NCBI GenBank assembly: GCA_048499455.1
Contig: JASNZV010000006.1
Location: 62,001-126,000, forward strand
DNA length: 64,000 nt
DNA from: CFX5 sp023384495
GTDB taxonomy: Bacteria; Chloroflexota; Anaerolineae; Caldilineales; Caldilineaceae
Reading direction: 5' to 3'
Shown: positions 20,165-28,059 of the stretch, in pieces
Layout: each line of letters begins with the position of its first letter
How positions within the stretch are numbered: position 1 is the stretch's first letter
Made by a program: the position numbers and the translations under genes
The notes under the pieces: generated by a model
The model's input: the letters and a program-made list of their open reading frames with translations, nothing else
Databases searched by the model: none
Told to the model about the DNA's origin: nothing

Positions 20165-20533
20165 CTATGCGCTCGATGCGCGGACGATGGCATCGCGTAA
20201 CGTCTCGAACGCATCGCCCTTGAGCACGAAGCAGTCCGCCCCGGCTGCCAGCGCCTCTGTCCGTTTGGCCGCATAAGCAGTCAAGACAATCACCTTAGTA
20301 GCCGGCCAGCGGTTCTTGATCGAGCGGACCACATGCAGATCATTCGTGACCCGAATCTGCACATCCATAAGCACCACACGGGGATTCAGGGTGGTTACCA
20401 GCGCCATCGCTTGTTGGCTGTTTCCTGCCTCACCGACGATGTCGATCTCCGGGCAGAGCGTCAGCACGGCCTTGAGAGCGCGCCGCGCCGCGGCCTGCTC
20501 ATCCACAATCACAATGCGAACCGGCTCACTCAT
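20165..20533 (-). CDS. Stand-alone response-regulator receiver protein
   Basis: 122 aa consisting only of a receiver domain: acidic residues at the start (VIVDEQAA, with the usual second Asp replaced by Glu), phospho-acceptor Asp in VVLMDVQIR (about residue 57), Thr in VIVLTAYAAKRTEA and Lys in CFVLKGD. No output domain, so it signals by protein contact or acts as a phosphate sink. It is the first gene of the unit with htrA and ftsH. The kinase may be the one at 21954-23300; this is inference. A good GGGGG site precedes the ATG. Confidence 0.88.
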   Translation of the reverse strand: MSEPVRIVIVDEQAAARRALKAVLTLCPEIDIVGEAGNSQQAMALVTTLNPRVVLMDVQIRVTNDLHVVRSIKNRWPATKVIVLTAYAAKRTEALAAGADCFVLKGDAFETLRDAIVRASSA

Positions 20534-20590
20534 AGGGTTACCCCCTGATGTCTATTGATATACTTCCAATCCGGAAGGTCGCCTATACAA

Positions 20591-20617
20591 AACGGACCGC
20601 CCGACAGGCGGTCCGTT
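20591..20617 (-). terminator. Rho-independent terminator after the SPW gene
   Basis: Perfect 11-bp stem AACGGACCGCC with a five-base loop, followed on the reverse strand by TTTTG. It lies 38 bases past the SPW-repeat gene stop and before the receiver gene, so it separates the two units. Confidence 0.8.
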
Positions 20618-20654
20618 GGTGAACGATATAGGGTCGCGTGACGTAGCTTTCCTG

Positions 20655-20975
20655 TTAACCGGCTTGCTCAACAAAGACCTCGTAGCCACTCATGAGAAGC
20701 ATGAGCGCGCCCAGGATGATCGCCGTCCACATAGCCATCGTCAAAGTTGCAAACCCAAAGACAAAGGGAGCGATCACCGCCAGGATGCCGGCAATGCCGA
20801 TCAACCAGTACTCCCATTTGTTCTTGCTGGCGTCATATGCCTCAAAAATTGAGGCCAACAGAACGACCGCGCCAAGGACCACGCTGGTCCACATCGCATA
20901 CGAGTTGTCGCGGTAGCCCAGCACAAAGGGAGCGACTACAAACAGCGCGCCCAGGATACCGGTGAGCCAATACAT
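20655..20975 (-). CDS. SPW-repeat membrane protein
   Basis: 106 aa, four hydrophobic segments arranged as two similar halves, each with a short Trp-containing repeat (MYWLTGILGALFVVAPF and YWLIGIAGILAVIAPF). This is the SPW-repeat pattern of small bacterial and archaeal membrane proteins of unknown function, somewhat like HdeD in layout. The ATG at 20975 follows a perfect AGGAGGTC site; the longer frame from 21029 is not needed. Position beside htrA and ftsH suggests an envelope-stress role, inferred from context only. Confidence 0.85.
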   Translation of the reverse strand: MYWLTGILGALFVVAPFVLGYRDNSYAMWTSVVLGAVVLLASIFEAYDASKNKWEYWLIGIAGILAVIAPFVFGFATLTMAMWTAIILGALMLLMSGYEVFVEQAG

Positions 20976-21148
20976 AGTTGACCTCCTATTTCCCCAAAAT
21001 GCCGCCTCCATGCCGATTGTCGTACGCATGGAACGAACGCTGGCGACCAGCGCTTTCAGTTTCCAGTATAGCGCATCTCTACCCGGTTGGCGTCAGCTTT
21101 GGGATGTTTTTTGGGCTCAACATATGATACGAATATGTCAACAAACGT

Positions 21149-21273
21149 TGAGTGGCAGACCAGGGCAATCGCGAACTTACGTAACGCACAGTGGCCGCGA
21201 GCGATGTCACGCCGGAGGCGATGACCTACGTCAGGTGTGGGCAAACAAGTTCGCGATTGCCTGAGTGGCAGAC
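21149..21273. mobile_element. MITE-like element with direct and inverted repeats
   Basis: 15-bp inverted repeats (GGCAATCGCGAACTT at 21164-21178, complement at 21247-21261) enclose 68 bases. The whole is flanked by 12-bp direct repeats TGAGTGGCAGAC (21149-21160 and 21262-21273). This is the layout of a small non-autonomous insertion with target duplication. It occupies most of the 305-base gap 20976-21280, in which I see no gene. Confidence 0.6.
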
Positions 21274-21280
21274 GAGTCGC

Positions 21281-21967
21281 TTACCCATGCTCATCTCGAG
21301 TCGTCTGCTCTTCATCCAGCGATGTCAGCCCTTCGCGCAAGGCATACAAGGTAGCCTGGACGCGGTTGGCCAGGTGCAGCTTGTCCAGAATGTGGCTGAC
21401 ATGGGTGCGCACGGTCACCTCGGTCACCCCCAAGGTGTCGGCGATGGTCTGGTTTTCGAGGCCCTGTGCGACCAGGCGGAGCACCTCCACCTCGCGCTGG
21501 GTCAGCGGGTCAGGAATGGCCGATTCATGCCGTGTGGGGTGGCGCAACTCAGCCAGCACCTTACGGGCAATGCTTGGGTCCAACGACGGCTCGCCCCGGT
21601 AGACCTGGCGGATCGCCCTGACCAGTTCTTCAGGTTCGCAGTCCTTGAGCATATAGCCCAGCGCGCCTGCCTTGATCGCTGGAAAGATTTTGTCGTCGGT
21701 GGCAAAGCTGGTCAAGGCAAGAACCCGGATCTGCGGCTGACGCGCCGTGATCTGGCGGGTTGCCTCGATGCCGTCCAGATAGGGCATCACCAGGTCCATC
21801 AGAATCACATCAGGTTGTAGCATCGACGCCTGTTCGATGGCAGCCTGGCCGTTGGCGGCTTCGCCTACCACGGTGATGCCTTCCACCTCGGCCAGGAGAG
21901 CCATCGTACCCTTGCGGACAATGGCCTGGTCATCAACAATCAAGACGCGTATGTCAGTTTGCATCAT
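21281..21967 (-). CDS. NarL/FixJ-family response regulator
   Basis: About 228 aa. Receiver domain with acidic pair in VLIVDDQAIVRKG, phospho-Asp in DVILMDLVMPYLDG, Thr/Ser region VLALTSFATD and Lys in GYMLKDCEPEEL; then a LuxR-type helix-turn-helix, LTQREVEVLRLVAQGLENQTIADTLGVTEVTVRTHVSHIL, recognisable by GLENQTIA and TVRTHVSHIL. A transcription factor controlled by phosphorylation. The start is ATG 21967 or 21964; it overlaps the kinase gene by 14 bases, so the pair is translationally coupled. Its targets probably include itself or the neighbouring stress genes (inference). Confidence 0.92.
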   Translation of the reverse strand: MMQTDIRVLIVDDQAIVRKGTMALLAEVEGITVVGEAANGQAAIEQASMLQPDVILMDLVMPYLDGIEATRQITARQPQIRVLALTSFATDDKIFPAIKAGALGYMLKDCEPEELVRAIRQVYRGEPSLDPSIARKVLAELRHPTRHESAIPDPLTQREVEVLRLVAQGLENQTIADTLGVTEVTVRTHVSHILDKLHLANRVQATLYALREGLTSLDEEQTTRDEHG

Positions 21968-23300
21968 CGGTTTGCCCCCCCTGCGTCCATGGAACTTGGA
22001 CACGTATTGTTGTCCCCCGACCAGGCTCGCTCTCGATCGATAGCCTGCCCCCAATTTGCGTAACTCGTTCGCGAATGCTCTGTAGGCCCACGCCGCCGAT
22101 GTGTTGTACAGCGGCAGGGCCAAAGCCAACGCCATCATCTTGAATCATCAAAGTACAGTGCTGATCAGCGAAGAGCAGCTTTACGGTCACCTGCTCGGCG
22201 CGAGCGTGCCTGACCACATTGTTCAGGGCCTCTTGAGCGATGCGATAAAGCTCGTCTTCAATGGCCACTGGCAATGAACTGTGGCCGTCCACTTGAAAAT
22301 CGATGCGCAGCCCCGCCCTGGCCTCGACGGCGTTGAGCCGAGCCTGCAGAGCCGCAACCAACCCTTCGCTCTCTAGCTGTGGAGGGTGCAAGCGGAAGAG
22401 CAGTAGGCGCATATCTGCCATGGCCTGGCGCGCCATCTGGCGCAGCTCCGCCAGATTTTCGCTGGCTACCGGCTGCTTGCCCGCCGCAAGCGCAAGCCGG
22501 GTGGCGTCGGCATAGAGCACGATGCTATAAAGCGCCTGGGTGACCGAGTCGTGCAATTCGCGCGCCAGGCGATTGCGTTCTTCCAGCACGGCGGCTTGCT
22601 TCGCCTGTTCGTGCAAGCGCGCATTGGCAATCGCGAGCGCCGCTTGATCCGCTAGCAAGCTCAACAGACGTTTATCATTTTCTGAAAAGCCGCCTGGCTT
22701 CCCTATGGCATGGAGAACGCCAATGGTTGTGCCAACGCTGACCAGAGGCAGGGTCAACCGCGAAGTCAAATCGGATGTCAAGGGTGATGGATGTGCAGCG
22801 CCATCTGAATCGAGGGGCGTCGCCATTTGCGGCGAGTTTCCCAGATCCAAGTTGGCCTGGGTCAACGGCAGCCGTTCAACGTCGGGGCCGGCCTCCCCCT
22901 GTTGCCGTATTACCCGCATTCCCCCTTCTTCATCCACGAGTATGATACGCGCGTGGCTGGCGCCCGATAGCTGCTGAACTTCTTTGCAGACAATCTCAAG
23001 CAGATCATTCAGCGTATGCTGTCGCAGCAGGGCTGTGCTCACTCGTTGCAAACTCTCGATCTCCTTCAGTCTACTCTCCGTGTGCTGCCAGCGCCGCAGT
23101 TCTCGCTCCAACAGAAAGAAACTCAATAGCGCCGTGGCCAGCACGAAGACCCCTCCCTTGACAGACTCAAGCGTGAGCAACAGATGCGCATCCGTCACTA
23201 CTCGTTCGAGCAGGTAGTCGGCAAGGAGGAACCAAAGGCTGGCCAGAAATGCGTAGAGCAGGCTGACGCGTAGTGCAATAGGAACAGGGTTGTTTCCCAT
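21954..23300 (-). CDS. Sensor histidine kinase, NarX/DegS type with GAF domain
   Basis: 448 aa. Two transmembrane helices (about 8-30 and 38-62) with almost no external loop, a GAF domain (about 85-225), the HisKA_3 dimerisation motif LARELHDSVTQALY containing the phospho-accepting His, and a HATPase domain with EALNNVVRHARAEQ (N box) and DDGVGFGPAAVQHIGGVGL (G boxes). Lack of an external sensor suggests it senses a cytoplasmic or membrane signal through the GAF domain, possibly redox or a small ligand. Partner of the overlapping NarL-type regulator. No convincing ribosome-binding site precedes the ATG, so it may be leaderless. Confidence 0.92.
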   Translation of the reverse strand: MGNNPVPIALRVSLLYAFLASLWFLLADYLLERVVTDAHLLLTLESVKGGVFVLATALLSFFLLERELRRWQHTESRLKEIESLQRVSTALLRQHTLNDLLEIVCKEVQQLSGASHARIILVDEEGGMRVIRQQGEAGPDVERLPLTQANLDLGNSPQMATPLDSDGAAHPSPLTSDLTSRLTLPLVSVGTTIGVLHAIGKPGGFSENDKRLLSLLADQAALAIANARLHEQAKQAAVLEERNRLARELHDSVTQALYSIVLYADATRLALAAGKQPVASENLAELRQMARQAMADMRLLLFRLHPPQLESEGLVAALQARLNAVEARAGLRIDFQVDGHSSLPVAIEDELYRIAQEALNNVVRHARAEQVTVKLLFADQHCTLMIQDDGVGFGPAAVQHIGGVGLQSIRERVTQIGGRLSIESEPGRGTTIRVQVPWTQGGQTDDAN

Positions 23301-23429
23301 GAGGAGACCGGTAAGGCAACTCGGTAATCGGTCGGCCCGCGCCGACCGGAAGGCGCCAATATTATACCACCAATGCGCCCTGACGCAGCCCCAAACGAGT
23401 GGGTGGGTATGTCTAGAATTTAGGGCGGT

Positions 23430-23466
23430 ATAGGTGACAGCACCTTATTTATGAAGTGACTGTCAC
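23430..23466. repeat. REP-like hairpin, degenerate copy
   Basis: Arms AGGTGACAG (23430-23438) and CTGTCACCT (23458-23466) with internal AAGTGA similarity. It belongs to the same family as 26692-26725 and 52608-52640. Confidence 0.65.
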
Positions 23467-23485
23467 CTTCGAAGGCGCCAATATC

Positions 23486-23660
23486 GACTGTACACCGTAC
23501 TCCACCACCGGCGCCCAACTGAACATACGCGCTGGCCCAGTGACCGACAACCCGATCCTGACCAAGGGGAGCGCATACCTGGCCTGATTACCAGCATAGA
23601 AACCGGCCAGATGCCCGTGGCATTAGCTTATTGGGAAGGTTATGTTGGTGGGTGGATGAT
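23486..23660 (+). pseudogene. Remnant of a bacterial SH3-domain coding sequence
   Basis: A short open stretch (23486-23587) encodes TTGAQLNIRAGPVTDNPIL, matching the start of a bacterial SH3 (SH3_3) domain (compare ALNVRSGPAVNFSILRT in the downstream protein). It then stops at TGA; a second frame shortly after reads GYVGGWMM, resembling the domain's end. No start codon or full domain. Probably a decayed fragment. The rest of the 486-base gap 23301-23786 shows only the REP-like hairpin. Confidence 0.45.
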
Positions 23661-23786
23661 GGCGTCTGTCGAATGCCTGTGTGTAATCACAATATCCAGC
23701 ATGGCGCCCATATTGACGTCCATAGTGATGTGAAGTTGCTGCTTGTTGGGTGAGCGTTCACCGACAGGCCAACTGAAGGAGGAAGT

Positions 23787-26666
23787 ATGCGCGCTCCACG
23801 CCGCCCCACAACACTGATCTGGCTCGCGATGCTTGGCATCGTCGTTGCCGTGGCTGGCTGTGCGTTCCCCGGGCTTGGCCCTGAGCAGGCCACGCCCACC
23901 GCCCTGGCTTTGCTGGAGACTGCTACACCGGCGATAACCCTTACCCCAACTGTGGCGCCGCAAGCCATCCCAGTCATCGCCGTTGCGCCCCGCAGCGCTG
24001 AACCAGGGACGGTGGTCTCGGTCTCCGGCGCGGGGTGGCCGTCGGAGACCGAGGTTGCGCTCGATCTCACCGTCGAACAAGAGACAGGCGTGCAAACGCG
24101 CACAGTCGCTACATCGACCACCGACACTCAGGGGCAGTTTGCTGCCTCGTTTGTTTATCCGGATGACCCCTTGTACAGCCAGACATCTCGTGTCGAGGTG
24201 ACCGCCGTCGCGCTGGATACGGGCGAGCAGGCCAGGGCCAATTTGACCGTGTTGGCGGTTGCGCCCTCGGCAACGGCTGTGGCAACTACAACCGTGACCC
24301 TCCCGTTGGTGGTGGCCGCGCCATCGCCTGTCGCCACCGCCTCGCCGACGGCAATTGCAACGGCCACACCGCCGGCGAGGCCCGCCAATGCTGCGATTGT
24401 GACCGCTAGCGCCTTGAACGTCCGCAGTGGGCCTGCCGTGAATTTCTCGATCTTGCGTACAGTCCCAGATAGGACGGGAGTGACGGTCCTGGGCCAAAAT
24501 GCCGCCGGTGACTGGCTCTATGTGCAACTCGCAGATGGCAGTCAAGGCTGGGTTGCGCGCGCCTATACCGACTATAGCAATGTCGCCCCGGTGCTGACAC
24601 CGCCAGCTGCGCCGCTGCCCGTCGTCATCGCAACCGCTACACCGACGTGGACGCAAACCCCCACCATCACCCCGGTTGTGATCACGGAATGGCAAGGTGA
24701 GTATTTCGACAACCCCGTCCTCTCGGGCGCGCCGCGCCTGGTGCGCAATGACTTTGCCATTGACTTTGTGTGGGGGGAGGGGGCGCCGGCTCCAGGACTG
24801 CCGCCCGATCGCTTTTCCGTCCGCTGGATGCGCAATGTCTATCTGAGCGCGGGACGTTATCGATTCCACATTTTGGTTGATGATGGGATGCGTCTCTTTG
24901 TCGATGGCGACCTCATCATCGACGAGTGGCGCATCGGAAGCGAGCGCGAGGTCACCGCAGTCCGTACGCTTGCCGATGGCCTGCATCAATTGCGGGTCGA
25001 GTATTTTGAAAATACGGGTGTGGCGCGCGCCCGTGTCTGGTGGGAACAGGCCGACAGTACGCCTACCAGCTTCCCCGATTGGCGAGGTGAATACTGGTCC
25101 AATCGCGACCTCAATGGCGACCCCGCGCTGGTGCGCAACGATGTGGAGATCGATTTCAACTGGGGTAACGGTGCGCCGGATCCATCCCTGCCCGTCGATA
25201 ATTTCTCGGCCCGCTGGACACGCCGGGTGACCTTCAGTCCCGGCCTCTATCGCTTCTCGGCGCGCGCCGACGACGGCATTCGTTTCTATCTCGACGACCA
25301 ACTGCTTATCGATGAGTGGCGTGACAGCGCCGGCTCGACCGTGTACACGGCTGAGATCGCGCTCGACGGTCGCTACCGGCTCGAGGTCGAATACTACGAG
25401 CGGGGCGGTGGCGCGCTGGTTGAGTTTTGGTGGCAACGCCTCGCCACGCTGACCCCCACCCCAATCGTGACGCTCACACCAACGTGGACGCCACTGCCAA
25501 CTGCGACATCGACTGTTATGCCCACGTCGACATCAACTCCAACATCGACCCAGACACCCACGCCGACTGCCACCGCGACACCGACCCTGACCCCGACGCC
25601 CACCATCCCCGGACTGGCCTATGCTCAGGTTGAGCCCGCATCGGGGAGCGCCAACACTCAGGTTGCCGTCAGCGGTGGCGGGTTCCCACCCAATACGGTG
25701 GTCAACATTCATCTGGCCCAACTTGTTCAGGCGAGCCAAGAGGCGTCAAGCATCCCCATCTATGCCACCACACAGACAGACAGCGGCGGCCGCTTTCGCA
25801 CGCTCTTTGTGATGCCGAGCCAGTGGGCCAATGGCGCGCCTATCGAACCGGGGCAGATCGTCATTCTCGTAGCGACCTCAGATTTCACGATGCAGGCAAG
25901 CGCGCTCTTTGACTATGTTCCGTTGCCCACGGCGACGGAAACGGCCACGGCAACGGCAACGGAGACCGCCACGCCACAGCCGACCGACACACCGATCCCG
26001 CAGCCCACGGCAACGGCAACGGAGACCGCCACGCCGCAGCCGACCGACACACCGATCCCGCAGCCCACGGCAACGGAAACGGCCACCGCGACGGCAACGG
26101 TGACAGCCACGCCGCAGCCGACCGACACACCGATCCCGCAGCCCACCGCAACGGCGACGGAAACGGAGACAGCCACACCGACGCCGACCGAGACGCCAAC
26201 CGAGACGCCGACCGAGACGCCAACCGAGACGCCGACCGAGACGCCAACCGAGACGCCGACCGAGACGCCGACCGAGACGCCGACCGAGACGCCAATTGAA
26301 ACACCACCGGCAGACCCTGCCGTACAGGTGGTTCTCTTCTCCGAAGGCGAAAAGGCTACAGCTACTGTACAAGGCCAGGGCTTCCCAGCGCTGGCTCAAC
26401 TGAACATCTATCTGGCTCCGCTTACCAGTTCAAACAGTGAATCGGCTCAGTTGCAGCGATACGCGCGGGCCACAACCGATGAACAAGGCGTCTTTGCAGT
26501 CTCTTTTGCCATGCCGCAATTGTGGCCCGATGGTGCGCCAATTGAAGCAGGCAAGCTGCAGATCATCGTTGCGACTCAGGACGGCGCCCAACAGGTGGCC
26601 ACCCCCTTTGACTACCGGCCGCCTGCGCGCCCATCCAATCAGGGCCCTGTCTATCGGCCGCAGTAG
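23787..26666 (+). CDS. Surface lipoprotein with SH3, two PA14 and Thr/Pro-repeat regions
   Basis: 959 aa. Lipoprotein signal with VAVAGC (Cys24 or so); an Ig-like domain (about 50-155); Thr/Pro linker; an SH3_3 domain (about 203-262); two PA14 domains with GEYFDNP and GEYWSNRDL starts and VDDGMRLFVDGDLIIDEW / ADDGIRFYLDDQLLIDEW cores (about 295-430 and 435-550); a Thr/Pro linker; two further beta-rich modules (about 610-710 and 845-945) separated by a 130-residue Thr/Pro/Glu repeat tract. PA14 domains usually bind carbohydrate, so a cell-wall or matrix adhesin role is likely; no enzyme domain seen. AAGGAGGAAGT precedes the ATG. Divergent from the kinase gene. Confidence 0.88.
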   Translation: MRAPRRPTTLIWLAMLGIVVAVAGCAFPGLGPEQATPTALALLETATPAITLTPTVAPQAIPVIAVAPRSAEPGTVVSVSGAGWPSETEVALDLTVEQETGVQTRTVATSTTDTQGQFAASFVYPDDPLYSQTSRVEVTAVALDTGEQARANLTVLAVAPSATAVATTTVTLPLVVAAPSPVATASPTAIATATPPARPANAAIVTASALNVRSGPAVNFSILRTVPDRTGVTVLGQNAAGDWLYVQLADGSQGWVARAYTDYSNVAPVLTPPAAPLPVVIATATPTWTQTPTITPVVITEWQGEYFDNPVLSGAPRLVRNDFAIDFVWGEGAPAPGLPPDRFSVRWMRNVYLSAGRYRFHILVDDGMRLFVDGDLIIDEWRIGSEREVTAVRTLADGLHQLRVEYFENTGVARARVWWEQADSTPTSFPDWRGEYWSNRDLNGDPALVRNDVEIDFNWGNGAPDPSLPVDNFSARWTRRVTFSPGLYRFSARADDGIRFYLDDQLLIDEWRDSAGSTVYTAEIALDGRYRLEVEYYERGGGALVEFWWQRLATLTPTPIVTLTPTWTPLPTATSTVMPTSTSTPTSTQTPTPTATATPTLTPTPTIPGLAYAQVEPASGSANTQVAVSGGGFPPNTVVNIHLAQLVQASQEASSIPIYATTQTDSGGRFRTLFVMPSQWANGAPIEPGQIVILVATSDFTMQASALFDYVPLPTATETATATATETATPQPTDTPIPQPTATATETATPQPTDTPIPQPTATETATATATVTATPQPTDTPIPQPTATATETETATPTPTETPTETPTETPTETPTETPTETPTETPTETPTETPIETPPADPAVQVVLFSEGEKATATVQGQGFPALAQLNIYLAPLTSSNSESAQLQRYARATTDEQGVFAVSFAMPQLWPDGAPIEAGKLQIIVATQDGAQQVATPFDYRPPARPSNQGPVYRPQ
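25937..26300 (+). repeat. Coding tandem repeats (60-bp and 12-bp units)
   Basis: Within the surface-lipoprotein gene, two near-identical 60-bp units and a third, longer variant encode TETATPQPTDTPIPQPTA-like peptides. They are followed by about nine 12-bp units encoding PTET. Slippage or recombination could vary the stalk length between strains. Confidence 0.9.
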
Positions 26667-26691
26667 GCCGTTGCCCAGCAAACAGGCTATG

Positions 26692-26725
26692 AGGGGACAG
26701 TCACTTCTGCAAGTGACTGTCCCCT
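26692..26725. repeat. REP-like perfect hairpin
   Basis: 15-bp perfect arms (26692-26706, 26711-26725; AGGGGACAGTCACTT and complement) with a CTGC loop, 26 bases past the stop of the surface-lipoprotein gene. No T-run follows. Shares the ACAGTCACTT core with the hairpins at 23430 and 52608. Confidence 0.85.
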
Positions 26726-26810
26726 TCAGAAGTACTCTGTTAATGACGCCCTGGTGAGCGCAAAGAGCCATCGGTTCGGAAGCGGGATGTGACAAGGGAG
26801 GTGGTTGACC

Positions 26811-28019
26811 ATGAATATCCTCCTTGCCGGCCAGGCCTTCTACCAACACAACAACGGCCAGGCCGTCTTCACCATCAACCTGGCCGAAGGGCTGGCCGCC
26901 GCCGGCCATCGCGTCACCGTGTTGGCCCCTTCCGAGACTGGCCGGGCGTATCAAAAGCAGCAAGAAAGGGTGGTGGTCCAGGCTGTGTCGGCTTTGCCCG
27001 TCGGTTACACTGCAAATGTCACGGCATTTTCGGATCAGCGCGTGGGCCAAATTCTAGCCGCCTTTGCGCCGGATGTTGTACATATCCAGGATCACTATTT
27101 TCTGAGCCGCAGCGTATTGCGTTGCGCCAGGCAACACCAGGTCACCTGGATCGGCACCAATCACTTTCTACCGGAAAACCTCCTCGATAATCTCTGGCTG
27201 CCAGGGTGGCTGTGCGCCCCTGTGCAGCGCCTCATGTGGCGCACCATGTTGGACGTATACAACCAACTGGATGGCGTCACGACACCCACCGAAACTGGGG
27301 TTGCCATCTTGAAACGTGCAGGGCTGCGTGTGCCCGTCCAGGCCATCTCCTGTGGGGTGGATCGCTGGCGCTTCCGGCCGCGGCCCGAGTTGGACCGGGC
27401 GGCCATGCGCCGCAAGTATGGTCTGGCTGAGGACAAAACACTGTTACTCTTTGTCGGGCGTGTGGACCCAGAGAAGTGTCTCGATGTGGTAATCCGCGCC
27501 CTGGCGCTGGTCAAGCGCAACGACCTTCAGTTTGCTATTGCCGGTAAAGGTCGTGAACAACACACTCTCCAGACGCTGGGCCGGGAACTGGCGCTGGGAC
27601 AGCAAGTGGTCTTCACGGGGTTTGTGCCGGCCCCCGATCTCCCCCTGTTGCTCAACAGCGCCGACGCCTTTGTCATGCCCGGCCATGCTGAACTGCAAAG
27701 CATTGCCACCCTGGAAGCCATGGCGAGCGGGTTACCGGTCCTTGCTGCCAATGCCCGCGCTCTGCCGGAACTGGTCACACCGCACGTAAACGGCTATCTG
27801 TTCAAAGCGAATGACAGCCCGGCTGTTGCGCACGCAATCACCACCTTCCTCGGCAACCGACCTCAGTGGGCTGCGATGGGTGCGGCCAGCCTGGCCAAGA
27901 TCGCGGTTCACACCCAACAAAATACCATCCAGCGCTATCTTGAATGGTATGATTTGGTGCGGCAAATGCATCCGGTTGTCAACCATCTACAACCGGCCTC
28001 ACCGGTGAAAACGGTGTAG
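26811..28019 (+). CDS. Glycosyltransferase family 4
   Basis: 402 aa GT-B fold glycosyltransferase. The N-terminal domain begins MNILLAGQAF with GQAVFTINLAEGLAAAGH; the C-terminal nucleotide-sugar domain has LLLFVGRVDPEKCLDVVIRAL and the family EX7E-like segment MPGHAELQSIATLEAMASGLPV. It resembles enzymes that glycosylate diacylglycerol or phosphoinositides, so it may make a glycolipid; acceptor unproven. ATG at 26811 follows GGGAGGTGG; an in-frame TTG six bases upstream is less likely. It lies just ahead of a P-type ATPase gene on the same strand. Confidence 0.88.
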   Translation: MNILLAGQAFYQHNNGQAVFTINLAEGLAAAGHRVTVLAPSETGRAYQKQQERVVVQAVSALPVGYTANVTAFSDQRVGQILAAFAPDVVHIQDHYFLSRSVLRCARQHQVTWIGTNHFLPENLLDNLWLPGWLCAPVQRLMWRTMLDVYNQLDGVTTPTETGVAILKRAGLRVPVQAISCGVDRWRFRPRPELDRAAMRRKYGLAEDKTLLLFVGRVDPEKCLDVVIRALALVKRNDLQFAIAGKGREQHTLQTLGRELALGQQVVFTGFVPAPDLPLLLNSADAFVMPGHAELQSIATLEAMASGLPVLAANARALPELVTPHVNGYLFKANDSPAVAHAITTFLGNRPQWAAMGAASLAKIAVHTQQNTIQRYLEWYDLVRQMHPVVNHLQPASPVKTV

Positions 28020-28059
28020 CCGAGCAGCAAGTTTGGGGGGCTTCGAGTTGCAGACATCT

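Noticed and set aside
23640..25436. 598-codon reverse open frame over the surface-lipoprotein gene
   Set aside because: It is the shadow of a G+C-rich gene with signal peptide, SH3 and PA14 domains on the other strand.
25937..26300. Repeat array that could be read as CRISPR or minisatellite
   Set aside because: Periods of 60 and 12 bp keep the reading frame and encode Thr/Pro repeats inside a clear gene.
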